The translations under genes and the position numbers were made by a program. DNA of 64,000 nucleotides, from NCBI RefSeq assembly GCF_043641665.1, contig NC_092200.1:6729694-6793693 (forward strand), given 5' to 3'. The notes below the pieces were generated by a model that saw only the letters and a list, made by a program, of their open reading frames with translations, was not told the origin of the DNA and made no database searches. The DNA is from Enoplosus armatus. Lineage: Eukaryota > Chordata > Actinopteri > Centrarchiformes > Enoplosidae. Shown piece by piece: positions 48,360 through 60,840 of this stretch; the stretch's first letter is position 1, and every line of letters starts with the position of its first letter.

Positions 48360-49430
48360 GTGCAGCAGAGTCTTTCATTTGTGTTAGTGTGTCTTTGTTC
48401 TGACTGGGAAGATAAAAGAAAGAAATTGAAAGTTGTGGAGGTTTCTGGCCACCTCAGGCTGCCTGGTGGAGCTTCCTCTCCAGTTTCTCCACAGGAAGAG
48501 TGCTGACAGGGCTGCGTGGACTCACAGAGTTCCTTGCATGGAAGCAGAAGCGAGGCCTTGAGTGAGGAGGGGTGCGCAGCGTCGCCCCCATGGGACAGCA
48601 TTATTCAGGCCTGTCCCTGCCTCATGGGCCCGGGCATGAGGCTGCCAGTACCATGCACAGGCGGGCGCTGCCGTCCTGTAATCACTGATGACATACATGA
48701 AGTAGTTTTCCAGATCGGTTTTCCTGTCCTTCCAGCTGCGAGTGGGGCAAACAGCACAGGAAGAATAACACAAGTTGCAGGCCAGGCTCGGGGAATGTGG
48801 CCTTAACAAACACAGCACAAATAAAAAAGTTAAAAGGCACGCTGCTCTCCTCCTGAGAGCCTCTGAGCGAGGGAAGTGAGGCTACGTCCTGAGAGAAGGT
48901 CCAACCTTCCTCAACACCCACACAGACTCAACAATAACCTGCCAGTCAAACCAACTCTGAGTACCTGCCAGGGCGAGAGCCTGAAATCAAGACCACTTTT
49001 CTGACATGTTGGGCTTATCTCGTATGTATTTTGACTCAGATTTATCTTTATCTTCGGAGTGTTGAACCAGCTTTTTCCTGCTAATCCTAATATTTGTAAA
49101 GAAACCTTTAACGACCAGTAACATAGTAAGGAACCAGTGTAGACTTTGCAGTTATTCTCAAATGTTGACATGGGTTAATTAGTTGAAAGATGGTGTTAAG
49201 GAATGAAGATGCTCAATTTTACATTTGGAAAGAAAAGTGCACTGTTAAAAGAATATTTTGCTTTAGAAATTGACTTAATTTGCGCTTGTATTCGGCTTTA
49301 CTTTATCCCAAACACTTTTGACTGGAACTCACCTGGACCTGGATTTATGGTGTAATTTTTACTTGATTTACTGTATGTAGCTTAGACTAGAGCCCTGCTA
49401 CCTGCTGCACGTGCAGTCCTGCCAGCCTTA
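48360..49430. other. Intergenic, no gene seen
   Basis: 48420-48920 is GC-richer and open on both strands for 60-100 codons without recognisable protein similarity. Confidence 0.35.
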
Positions 49431-49434
49431 TCAT

Positions 49435-49705
49435 TACTCCACTGGTTCCCACCCTTTTTAACTTGTGACCCTTTGTCACCAGTTTCATATGTCTACTGGT
49501 TGTGACCAGCTCAACCAAAGATAGATTTACTTTTCTAGTCTTCAGCGGTCTGAAGAGGTACATTTTATTGTTCTAGTTATTCACAAGAAAAAAAGCAAAA
49601 ATTAAAAGCAATTCTGAGTGAATTGTGTATTAGAAATGTGTTCTTTTCTGCTTTCCCATCACGTTAACTGTCTCATGACCCCTCCGATAAATCGCGTGAC
49701 CCCTT
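49435..49705. mobile_element. Dispersed repeat ('GGTTCCCA..CTTGTGACC' type)
   Basis: Begins CACTGGTTCCCACCCTTTTT then 'aacttgtgaccctttgtcacc' and ends 'tctcatgacccctccgataaatcgcgtgaccccttgtggggc'. This layout recurs in fish genomes; exact family unknown. Confidence 0.45.
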
Positions 49706-49859
49706 GTGGGGCTTCTGACCGTGAAGAGAAGATGTTAAATTCAGGCTTTCTTTCCACTGTAACCACCATATCAGAGCATTATAACCAAAGTGATTTTACA
49801 GCAGCAGCTTAGCACACAATGTGTTGCCTTCAGGTGCCACCAGCTTGCTGCATGCACAC

Positions 49860-50570
49860 AGTCCGCTACCTGCTGAGGGGCCTGGTGAGCTGTTAGGCTT
49901 TTAGCCTGCTAAGTCAATCAGCAGAGGCGTTAAAGACGCCACGTCAACACAAACTAACAGGTGCCCACTGACAAGGCAGAGGGAGGAGGAGGAAGACACT
50001 GAGGGGATGGAGCAACTGTAACTTCAACACAGTGCCACTGGTGTTGTCATTGTATGGAAATGCCAGGTAGAAAAAACCAAACACGCACATGCTCACCATT
50101 ACATGTAAATTTGAAACAGCTGCATACAAGCCAACATGTTTTTTTACATTATATATAAATAAAAGAGATTCTTTCACCTCTTCAATGACCCCCTGCAGTC
50201 TCCTTACACATACATGAGCATGTGCATGGGGCTGTAATGAGAGCAATATTTATGTTGAGGGAGGTGACTTTTTTCTTAAAACCAAAAATCCAGAGCGTAA
50301 GTGTTAGGAATGGATTAAACAGTGTGTTTATCTGCTCTAAACTGCAATCATTAGCATGTCCAGCTAATTAGCTTACCACCCTCAGTACAGCATAGTTACT
50401 TCCAAGGTCTATAGGAGCATATCATTAACTGACTTCATTATTATTTGGGGTTACAGGTTACATTTAAAAAAAAGCCCAGTTCATGACTTGCACATCCACT
50501 GTGTAGTATTTCCCCATAGTGTGGGAGCCGGATGCTATGGGACTAGCCATCAAGTGTATACTTAAAACTC
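49860..50570. other. Intergenic, no gene seen
   Basis: Ordinary AT-rich sequence with no recognisable coding or structural element. Confidence 0.35.
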
Positions 50571-50579
50571 CTTTTATAG

Positions 50580-51272
50580 TGTTCACATTTAAATGAGTCA
50601 ACCGAAAACATTAAAAAGTCTGCCGGACACAGCGTTTTCATCCAGCTCATGGGGCTAACATTAGCTTAATTAGCTAGCTAAAGCTAATAAAGTCTGTCAG
50701 CGACGATTTGTATTTCAGCCAGTAAAATCAGCAGTCACTGGATAAAAATGAGAAGCTGCTTTTGTCTACCTCTTGTCTGAAGGACCCATTGTTTCAAAAA
50801 TACATTTTGAATATTGAATTTTGAGTAGTAAATCTGCCACTATGCAAACTGCTAGAACAGAAAGCTTGACAGGCTTAGCAGCAATAGCTAGCTAAGCGTG
50901 GTGCGCTTAGCCAAGTGTGAACTGACATATACTCATTTTAATATGAGTTTAATGTGGTGCTCATTTTAGTGAGTCAGCCAAAAACATTAAGTCAGCCGGA
51001 CACAGTGTTTTCAACCAGCTCGTGGGGCTAATGTTATCTTAATTAGCTAGCTAAAGCTAATAAAGTCTACCAGCAACAGTTAGCATTTCGGGCGGTAACA
51101 TCAACTGTCGCTGGATAGAAATGAGAAGCTGCTATCTGTACCTCTGTCTGATGGGCCCATTGTTTCAAAAATTTATTGTAAATCTGCCACTGTTATTATT
51201 GTAAAATGCACATGTGCTGTGCGAGAACAGAAAGCTTGACAGGAATCATAACAATAACTAAGCGTTGTTACC
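50580..51272. repeat. Tandem duplication, period 373 bp
   Basis: Copy 1 (50580-50905) and copy 2 (50955-51272) share GCCGGACACAG (50622 and 50995), 'TTAATTAGCTAGCTAAAGCT', 'aatgagaagctgct', 'cccattgtttcaaaaat' and 'CAGAAAGCTTGACAGG'. Copies are roughly 80-85% alike by eye. Rich in AGCTAA palindromes. Confidence 0.8.
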
Positions 51273-51499
51273 TGTGAACTGACATGCCAAAAATGTAAAT
51301 GAGGGAGAAGGAAATATAAATAGGGCAGAGTTTAATTCCTGGTTACAGTTCTGTTGTTTTATTCCGGTGAAAAGGGGGGCGGTGGACAAACACTTTTTTA
51401 TTTTTTATTTTTTTAGAATTAAAATACAATCACGTCCTGAAATAGCTCTGATAGGTGCATCTCAGCGCTGTATCTGGAATGATCATTTAATTAGTATCC

Positions 51500-51578
51500 A
51501 AAAACTTATTATTAAATTATTATTATTATATTATTATTATACATAAATTATTATATCACACACACACACACACACACT
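51500..51578. repeat. (TTA)n plus (CA)n compound microsatellite
   Basis: A degenerate TTA-repeat (51504-51555) runs directly into about 11 CA units (51557-51578). Confidence 0.9.
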
Positions 51579-51599
51579 GCAGATAAACTCATGGACATA

Positions 51600-54500
51600 C
51601 TCGCAGGCTGAGTCATAAAGCAACAGAAGACACTGAGGAAGAAGGTGTGACGTTATTTCCGCACAAAATAATCTGGTAGGAATGACTGTGAACAACACGC
51701 CACATTTCATTCTGATGAAGGTATGTCATGTTAAAATACCTCCACCAATGTACAGTATATACATATCATAATGGACTGTATACGTAAAGAGAAATATATA
51801 AAAACAGCCCAGACACAAACAAACACTTCGGGCCGGTTTGAGGATTGTGTTTGTGTTAATCATCCCCTGAATGTTTGTTGACAGGCGTTAGTCTCTTTGC
51901 TGAGAGAGTCTGATAGAGTATTGTATCAGCCCAGCAGGTCACAGGGACACACCCAACAGCTCTATTCTCCTCAGTGTGTCTGTCGGACCCTGTTACAGCA
52001 ATCATCTGTCTGGCGGCCTCCGAGTGTCTGTCTCTTGGCTGGAAAATACGGCTGAGGTCATAATAACCACAAACAGTCGCTCTTTATCACTTTCTGCACA
52101 CCAGAATGAGGCTTCGTCCTTCTCATTTGGGGCTTTAATTACATGACTTCAAAAGAAATACATTTATTAAAGTTATTTAGTTCATCCACATTAATATCCA
52201 GCCATGCAGATGTTTTTGGTTTTATGCGGACAGGTTTTAAGAAACTACATTACATTACATTTTAGTTTAACTACGTGTATTTGACAGTTGTAGTTAGTAG
52301 TTGCTGATTAAAATAGTATACAAACATATATCTGTCTTACAAAATGTGTTGCATTATTATTCATGAAACAAGCCAGCAGCATATAAAGCCACAATCTGGT
52401 TTTAGTAGTTTTGGTTTCTCTGGGATTTCTGCAGCCAACTGAATACAATGGAGATGGATACAACCGGAATTTTGTTCATGATGCTCATTACATTAAAATA
52501 TTAAATAAATAAAAATAGAATAATATGTCCACATGTCCAGAAACAATGGATTAGATCTCAAGGCGAGCAGTTTTCACAGGGACTATTTCTTCTTGAGAAA
52601 GTAGCTTTTCTAACTTAGCTTAGCTAACATAGCTAACTTTGGATGTGGATTATCCAGAGTAACCGGTAGAGATGCTGCTGTTTTAAATGCATCTTTTTTA
52701 ATACTGTGACCACAAATTATTCCTTGCAGCTTTATTATGGTGAAAGCAGAAATTAGAGACAAATATCTCAAAACTATCTTCACGGCTAGACACCTCGAGA
52801 AAGAAAAAAAGATTTATGTTTGAATTTGACCCTTTAAAGGTGTCCATGAGCTACAGTCTGCACGTAGGCCGTGTCTGGACCCTGTCTGAAGTAACACAAT
52901 CTGCTGAAGATGCAAACCTGTGAGACATACAGGTGAAAAGCTGCTGAAACTCCAATGCAGGACTGGCCTGATGAGGTTATAGTAATCTGATAGGCCCAAT
53001 TAGTGCTTGATTAGAGGTTGAGCAGACCGACATAATGAAGTGATCAGACAGACACATTACATTCAACCAGAAAGTCCTGTTCTTCTTATGAGTCTGAGCT
53101 CGTGGGAACGCCTGAAGGTTTGTTTTATGGAATTATATTTTCCAGTTGCACGATGACACCTTCTCTTCATGCTTCATTATGTCTTTAGGATAAGAAACTG
53201 TCGAGTATCTCACTTCTTCCTGTTTGAGTTTCCTCCTCAGCTCCAGACAGAGCAGACATCCCTGCAGGATAATACTCGGATGAGCATTATCTGCAGACAG
53301 CACCACCAAATTTACCCAAACTGCACTCACGACAGGAAACCAGTGATGACCTTCATGTGGGAGGTAAGACAAGAAAAACCTAATTATGGCTTGCAAAATC
53401 TCAAGAATGTCACAGGTAAGTGAGCTCAAATCCATTTTTAGCTTTAATATAAACTCCAGCTATGTGGCTTGTCAATACAGACCTGGCATATTTACATATT
53501 TAATCTCTCACGAGGAAAGTGTTTTATGGTTGAGGAATGTTTCTCCTGAATTACAGCATGTTTGACATGTTGAGATTCCTCACATTCTCCACCGGTGATA
53601 AGCTCAAACATGCCTCTGTGAGCTTTCTGCAGATTTCTGATATAGGCATCCATTCATGGACTACTCACAAAAATAACTGATGGAGATGACATAGATTCAC
53701 ACTTTAATCTATGAAAAGTTTATATTTTTGAGCCACTAGTAATGCTACATAAAAGAGGAAATCTTGATGTATTTCAAAGGTTTTAACATCACCTAATTAA
53801 ATCACAACGCAGCTCTTAAAGACGGAAATATTCCTCCACATTCACTTTCAGTTGTTTTTATATGATTTAAATAAACCAGAAGCCTGTTGGAGCACATCCT
53901 TGTAAATAGTTATGAGTTATAACAAAGATATCTGATTTGTCCAGCTGCCATTTCAATCACTGTTTATTGTTGATGATATTTTCACCTGAAACGCTGATAT
54001 CATCCCGTTGTTTTTCCTTCAGGAAGTTCCTGCAACTGGTCATTAATTGTTGCTGAGGGGCCAAAGTTTGAGAAAAACAACAAGTTGAACTAATGGCTTT
54101 GAGTTCAAGCTACTAAAAGAGGGAAAATAAGCACTGATTGTACATAAACCTCTAATTTCCATATTATCATGTGTACGTCACGTTATTATTTTGCACTGCA
54201 TTTCACATTGCAGCGTGTTTTGTAGTATTGTCTTGGGGATTGAACTGACGTCAGATTTCTTCCGCTCATTCAGGTGGCGTTGGATTGCAGCAGGTCTTCA
54301 CTTTCCTAATCAGCTCCTCTGCTCTCTCGTCCAAGCGGGGTCATCCTTCCCTCAGCCGCTGCGCTCATCCATTTCCTTCCAACACCTCAAGATCTGATTT
54401 CCATCACTGACTCATAACATTTCCCTCTGCAGACTCATTTCCAAAAAGATGCTCTGTGGTTTTTAGCACCATTATATTTTCAGGAAGTTAAGGGCAGATT

Positions 54501-56405
54501 AACCCCTCTCAGCATGTTTGCTTGTTTATTACTCACCTTAGTTTCCGAGGCTTTACTGAACAGAAACATGTAAATGCATGCCATCCCCCACAAATCTGAT
54601 GACTTTGTATTAATCGGTAAAGATGTTAGTTTTTACTTTTCTGTTTATATGTACGTCAGTACAATAAAACAAATGTTGTTCCATAGTATATTAGCTGAAA
54701 ATCAGCATAATTTTTGCACACTTTGCAGATGTTTTCAATAAATATGCAGTCATTAATGAGGGTGAAACTTCTAATATTAGCAACAATTATTTTTAAAAAG
54801 ACAGATTTAGGCACAATAACAGATGTGGACATCGACAAACTTCTCTCTGATCGTTGGATGTGATACAACATCTGCCCAAAGCAGTTATTTGCAGCAGGTC
54901 TGATCTAGCTTTAAAAGATTGCAAGACTGCATTATTGTAGTTGTATTTATATGACCATTAGGTATTTTTATTTTTTGTATATTTATCTTTGCAGGTAACA
55001 ATCACGTTGGATCATAAACTCACTGATACAACTGATCGACATGTGCAGGATTGTTTGTTCATTTCACATAAAATTGTGTTTTGTCATTGCTTTCAACCAT
55101 AGAGATGTGTAAATGTGTTTATTTCACTTTAATGGAGACAAATCTGTGCAGATTTTCAAATGTATACTTTTGGTGTAATTAAAAACCTGTGTGGTCAGTT
55201 GAAATGAGGAATATAGTTTTATTGTTGTGTCAGAGGGAAATAAAAACACTGTTGTTTTTTACTGTGTGGGAGCATTAAAGGGGTTCATCTGACATCTTAT
55301 ATCTGTCCAGGACAGAGTTCGACCTCGAGGCTCTGACACAGAAAATATAGGGCAGGGAAGTAAACATTTTCATAAATGGGTAAACATTTGGCAGCCAAAG
55401 TCGTATGAGTTTGGAGATATGTCGATTTTTGGACATATTTTTAGAGCCTTTGTGAAATGTTTTAAAATGAAACAGGAAGTTGGGAAGTTTATGCCCCTGG
55501 CGCCCACCCGACTTCCCTCTCTGAGCCAAGAAAGACATGAGGATGGAGATAAAACAGTGTGTCAACAGTTGGGTGGGTAGTATAGCTCTGACATTGTTTA
55601 ATGTAACAGATATTTAAAATCATTAGCAGTCACACACAACAAGATCAGTTTGTCAACAATTATAACTTCTGTTCTGAAGACTATTACAACTGTGTTTTAC
55701 TACATTATCATTCATGTTGTTACCTTTGTTATAGTTGTTGACAAATACATCGACAAACACTTACATTTGCTTTACGTTATAATGTTTTATAAACCATTTA
55801 TTATATGTTCATGCTTATAAATGCTAACTAGGGAGACAATGCACTGTTTGACCTCATTTGAGTTTTACCTGTAAATTTGCATACATGAATATGTAATTTA
55901 TCCAATATTCATATTTTATTTGAAGTTAAATTTATGTTAACTTCCAGGATGCAAAATAGTACATGTTAACACAATATTATAAAATGTTCATCATTGATAA
56001 AAACAGGGCAGTTTTCCAAAATAAATGAACTCAACCTGTGTTGACCCCTGATGATGTCACTGAGGGTTATCCGAGGTTACAAACCAAAAAGGTGTCACGT
56101 TTTCTGAAAGACACATGCATGGACGGTCTAACAAAAAGTCTAACAAAAAGTTGCTATCAAGTTGCATTATGGGAAGTGTAGTATCCAGTATTTTTGCAGC
56201 CTTGACCTATTCTAGGGACCAAATGTCAGTTTACTTTTGACCCTTCCTCATAAAATCTGTCTCAACTTTATGAAAGTGTGATTCTAAATCAATGGATTGG
56301 TCTTTTAACACCTGCCATATCAAAAATAATATGGCTTTTTAATTGTTTTAAGCTGTTTATCTTGCCATCTATCTAATGTTTAAGATATTAATAAGGACAT
56401 GAACA
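51600..56405. other. Intergenic, 3' flank of sox32
   Basis: No gene recognised. 53169-53423 is open on the plus strand without a known domain. A perfect CRE palindrome TGACGTCA lies at 54246-54253. The remainder is AT-rich. Confidence 0.35.
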
Positions 56406-56409
56406 TTGT

Positions 56410-56565
56410 AAGTTGAATTAATTATTTATTGATACATTAGAATTACACTGGAAGACATTTAAGAACACAACTCATCAAAAACAAAATACACAATATACAC
56501 TTTCAGCAGTCATTATCAAATGTCACGCTGAAATGACTGAAATAAATACAGCATCTTTAGCAGTT
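56410..56565 (-). other. sox32: sox32 3' UTR
   Basis: Short AT-rich non-coding stretch from the sox32 TAA to just past the AATAAA hexamer. The end is inferred. Confidence 0.5.
56425..56430 (-). promoter_or_regulatory. Polyadenylation signal of sox32
   Basis: AATAAA on the minus strand about 140 bp after the sox32 stop, implying a short 3' UTR. Confidence 0.55.
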
Positions 56566-57846
56566 TTAGGACAGCGAGCGTCTCTCTCTGTGGCTGCTCT
56601 GCTGGTGGAAGCTGCTGCTGCTGGGATCCACTGACTCAGGCCTGTGAGGGCTCGGACCCAGGTACTGTTCGAACTCGCTGCGGTCCAGATCGTACAGCAT
56701 GTCCAGCTGAACCTGTTCCAGGTAAAACTCCAGGGAGGGCCCAGCAGGGCCCAGCAGGCCCCCGTAGAGCCTGGCCTCCCCCTGATCCACATGGGGGCCT
56801 GTAGAGTTTGAGAAACCATACGGCGTGTGCCCGTGCTGACTGCCAAAATACACCTGAGGCTCTGAAGGGTATGCGGGAGGGTTTGGGTACACCTCAGGCG
56901 TATTTGGGAAAACGTCTCCTGCTGCTGAGTCTGGAAACACTGGAGTGTTCGAGTAGCTGCTGTGCAAAGAGGTGAAGTTAGCTGGGGAGTTTGGGTAAGT
57001 GGGCGTGCTTGGGTAGGATTGCTGCTGGTTCTGGAGCAGGTAGGTGAGGTTGTAGGGCACCGTGAAGCCTGGGCTGCAGAGCGAGGGGAGGGAAGAGGAG
57101 GCATCTGCACCCTGAGGCTTGGAGCTCTTCTTCAGCTGCTTCCTCCTGCGGGGCCGGTACTTGTAGTTGGGGTAGTCGATGGTGTGCTGGACCCTCAGGC
57201 GCTCAGCCTCCTGCATGTAAGGACGCTTCTCAGCCAGAGACATGGCCTTCCAGGTTTTTCCTGCAGGAACACATGGGGTTAATGATCTGCATACAGTTGA
57301 CCAATGACAACAATTAAAAACTTACATGTGAACCTTAATCATTTTGAGGCTTTTTATGATACTGAGCTCTTATCAGACCCTTTGAACTAAGATTATAGTG
57401 GTTTTCAGCATATGAGACATTCTCTAGGCCAAAGAACGTCAAACATCAAACATTTTAAATATGTTTAGGAGGAAACATAGGGACACTTGGGAAACTAGTC
57501 CTATTAATAACAATTTCAGGCTGTTAATCAAAGTCTTACCGAGTATTTTGCTCAGATCCGTGTTCTCCAGGTCTGGGTTAAGATGCGCCAGCCGCCTGCG
57601 CTCCTCTTTAGTCCAGATGATGAAGGCGTTCAGGGGCCTCCTGACTCTCTGCTGCGCTGAGGCAGACTTGGCCTCGGGGCTGGCGCAGCTGGAGTCCGAG
57701 TTCACGGACAGCGGGCTGGAGGGCCCTGAACTCGGGGAGCGCACCTCGGTCATCTGCTCCCCGTCTGCGGAGCCCGAGTCTTCGCTTTCGAACATGGCGC
57801 TGTTTGCGCAGAGCTGGAAGGCGGCGGGGTCGTGGCTGAAACGCAT
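56566..57846 (-). CDS. sox32: Sox32 (casanova), fish-specific SOX group F factor
   Basis: HMG-box transcription factor required in fish for endoderm formation; in zebrafish it is expressed in endoderm precursors and the yolk syncytial layer and activates sox17. Two coding exons: 57846-57540 and 57260-56566 (TAA), together 333 residues (about 307 in zebrafish). The intron splits the Gly codon of LG-KTW, exactly as in sox17. The HMG box is about residues 67-145, with [20 protein letters not shown] in place of the usual RPMNAFMVW, and ending [11 protein letters not shown]. The N-terminus is acidic and Ser-rich. The C-terminal half is Tyr/Pro/Asn-rich ([11 protein letters not shown] and similar) and keeps the group [10 protein letters not shown] motif (295-303), but lacks the Sox17 tail [10 protein letters not shown] and ends Ser/Arg-rich. 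The first ATG of the exon ([10 protein letters not shown]) is used. The faster-diverging HMG box and fish-only distribution identify it as sox32 rather than sox7 or sox18. Confidence 0.95.
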
Positions 57847-57899
57847 GGTTACAGATGGTGATGATGGGGTTGTGGCTCTGCTGCAGGCCGCTGTCATCC

Positions 57900-58010
57900 T
57901 CCCGGTGAGGCACAGTGACGGATATATGTGGGCGCTCCACCAATAGGAGGCCGGGAGGAGTGGATTTAAGGTGTGAATTCCAGGTGTTTTCTCGGGTCGG
58001 TGATAGGCCC
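57900..58010 (-). promoter_or_regulatory. sox32: sox32 proximal promoter with T-box and GATA sites
   Basis: AGGTGTGA at 57969-57976 (TCACACCT on the gene strand) is an exact T-box site, 123-130 bp before the ATG. A second half site AGGTGT is at 57982-57987 and TGATAG, a WGATAR GATA site, at 58001-58006. Nearer the gene are a TATATA-like stretch (57922-57928) and CCAAT at 57940-57944, too close together to be a classical pair. Zebrafish sox32 is known to be controlled by Eomesodermin and Gata5, so these sites make sense; binding here is inferred. Confidence 0.5.
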
Positions 58011-58689
58011 ATCTGACGCCCCAATCAACGACCTCACGAAACTTCAGATGGGGAGTCATGAGTCTGTAATAATCTACAATCAAGCTGTTATATAATGTAA
58101 CACCATTTCATCATTTCATCTCCAGATTGAGCCAAATAAGCCATGCAGTGTTTGCCTCTTTATGGTGACATAATTACAGCCTAAAACATATAAACATATA
58201 GAGCCACTTCATATTAAGAAGGCTGAACAGCTTGTTTGAGTCTTTTATAGGTTCTCCTGTTTGTATAACTCGAGATTTTAGATCATCTTCTACCCTCCTT
58301 TTATTGCTTCAGACAAATATGTTTGCATGTTTTTGTGTTGCTCAGGCTTCTTTTTAATGTTTGTGCAAACAAATTGACAGTCCCTGAAGAATCTGGAGGA
58401 AAAATCAGGTTTCAGTTTTGAAAAAACATATTAGGAAAATCAAATTACAGCTTTGCCTGTTGGAGAGAAATGGAATCTAATCAATAGGCCCTGAAAGGCA
58501 GGCAGGGTATTGATAGGGGGACATCAAAGTTTTCAGGAGGCAGGGCTGGTTACTAATTACATTGTGGCTCTCAGCTCTTATCGGCCATCCACTGTCTCTA
58601 TCAAAGTACATTTTACAGGACTGAAACAAACATGATCAAGGCGTGTTTATTACACGATTACCGCACACACAAATATTTGCCCCGCACAA

Positions 58690-58740
58690 AAAAAACCTGA
58701 TAGGTGTGTACAAAGGGGCGTGATGAGCTCACCTATAAGA
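58690..58740. promoter_or_regulatory. Second GATA/T-box/SOX cluster upstream of sox32
   Basis: Within 20 bp: TGATAG (58699-58704), AGGTGTGT (58702-58709) and ACAAAGG (58710-58716), followed by TCACCT near 58729. Roughly 860 bp upstream of the sox32 ATG. Confidence 0.35.
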
Positions 58741-58749
58741 CATCAAAAC

Positions 58750-60200
58750 ACTGAAACAGCTGCTTCTTACTTTTATCAATCTGAATTAAAGATGAGAAAA
58801 AATATAAACCGATGAAACACCGGAGCTTTGGCGCTCAATCAAAGAGACAAAAGTGTATTGAACTAGTGTGTATTGACTCACAGAAACTATCGCAGGATGG
58901 CTGCAGCTTTTCTCTTTCAGCCTATAAGTTATATATCTGCAGCATTTCTTCGGGCGGCTCTCCACAAGTGGTGTGCTATTTAAAAATAATGCAGCTCAAA
59001 ATGACATTTTGAAGGTAAACAAACCCATCAAAAACTTTAACCAGTCATATGAATATTACAAGGAATACATGTAAAATAAGCTATCGCTTGCTTTTGAGTA
59101 CACAGACACACTTATTGGGGGGTTATTTATATCATAGGAATGTTTTAATTCTAGGAGATTTAGGATTTAAATGCCATGTAGTGCATAAATACCAGAATAA
59201 ACTCACTTCTGAGTACTAAAAACAAAAAATAATGGCTTTATTTTGGTGACACAAAGCACAATACATAGCCTACATATAAAGTCCCTGCAACGACATTATA
59301 ATGATTTAAAAAAGTATGATAAACCACTGAAAAGCTCCTACAGGCCAATAAGAATAGCATCGGGATGTTAGACTTAAAAACGACAAAAATAAAGTGATTC
59401 AAATGTTGTGTATCCAGCATTAATGATCTCTACAGAAACTCTTCAGGCGTGTGATCCCACTTTAATATAATAGGATGTCATTACAGGTGCTCGCTTCCTC
59501 TGTATGGTTTCAATGAATATCTGGCGACAAACATTACACAGACAATAGATTGCCATTATGCTGACAGCGGCGACGTTACATCTGCAATACACGGAGTGAC
59601 CGAGCCACGGTAATACCTGCACCTGCACTGCTTTGTCCCGGCAGACGAGTCACTCATGCGGCCTCTTTAAATTGTAAATACTGTGTATTATGTTTGGAGC
59701 AGAGAGGGTTAATACACAAGGGCAAGCAGGGCAGTTTGGTCGTTTTTGTTGTGATCTAAAAGTGCATTTTACAACAATTTAAACACCAGAAAGTCTCCAC
59801 TTTTTAAGACTGTAAACTCATGCACACTTTAATATTAACTGAATGTCCTCCGTAGGAGCTTTTTGGACTTTTAACCCTGCAGAAAGAAGTAAATCAGGCC
59901 TAATGGAGCTTGATATCTTAATCAAAAAGCCGGATCAATACTGTGACATTGGCAAATTCAATGACAGAACTGATTAAGGCATGTTCTTTACTCTGTGCTC
60001 CTCATCTCCCTTCGACAAACAGACTCAAACCGTCTTGTATCAGTCGAAACTGACAGAGTGGCTTTGAGAGGGAGATAACATTTAACATCTCAGGAAATCA
60101 ATGTGAGCCTGAGAAATTTAGATCTTTATAAATATTTAAGAGAGAACTATTCATCCAAATAAACCGCGGTTCTTTATAGTTTGTTAGTATTTAGTGGAGA
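58750..60200. other. Upstream flank of sox32, no gene seen
   Basis: AT-rich with short open stretches only. Confidence 0.35.
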
Positions 60201-60203
60201 GGA

Positions 60204-60216
60204 GGGGGGGGGGGGG
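60204..60216. repeat. Poly-G tract
   Basis: Thirteen G residues preceded by GGAGAGGA. Confidence 0.9.
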
Positions 60217-60799
60217 TCTTTCTTCTTCACATGTTGTCAGAATTAGAGGTTGAATCCACATCCGCGGTGCTAAACGGGACGCACGCTCCAACGCTCTGTG
60301 AAAAGCACTAATGGATTTAATCAATTAGCTTGAACGACGCAGCGTGAATACAATAACGTCAGTTTCGGCTGAGCCTCTCTGCGAGTTGAGTCGGCTAAAT
60401 ATTAGACAGTGTTTGGGGTGAAGGGGGGAGGTTTAAATCTGGGTTTGAAGTTTGAATATTGTCGTTTTAATGTCTTTAACTTTTCTGTTTGTGCGTTAAT
60501 TTCCCATCGGGACGTTTATGTGACATCGTTTTGCTGTTGTTATTAAAAAAAAAAATTTGTGCTTTATTTCCGGCCCTATTAATGAATCCTAATCTATGAG
60601 GTGACAGTAGGGTATCATTGCATTGTCTGGAGCCAAACAAGCCTGCAGCTGAATGGGCACTATGCTTTCTGAATAGGGATTGTTCTCAGTGGCTTTCTGA
60701 TCACAATGTGCCATTGTATTGGACAGAACTCATATATGGGACACTCCTCTCCTTCTTCACTGTGGATCAGTGATGGCCAGGCTGGCACAGGTAGAGCTG

Positions 60800-60840
60800 T
60801 GCGCTATAAAGGACCTGCAGGAGATACAGTAACAACTGAG
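60800..60840 (+). promoter_or_regulatory. Isolated TATA-box-like sequence
   Basis: GCGCTATAAAGGACC near 60801-60815 is a good TATA match with a purine-rich stretch 25-30 bases on. Downstream (60840-61380) there is an open stretch without a recognisable protein (61001-61378). No support for a real transcript. Confidence 0.2.

Noticed and set aside
53169..53423. 84-codon plus-strand ORF ending near a GTAAG donor
   Set aside because: No known domain and no partner exon found.
56523..57110. 195-codon alternative frame inside sox32
   Set aside because: Same strand but out of frame with the HMG box and EFEQYL motif; the real frame is certain.
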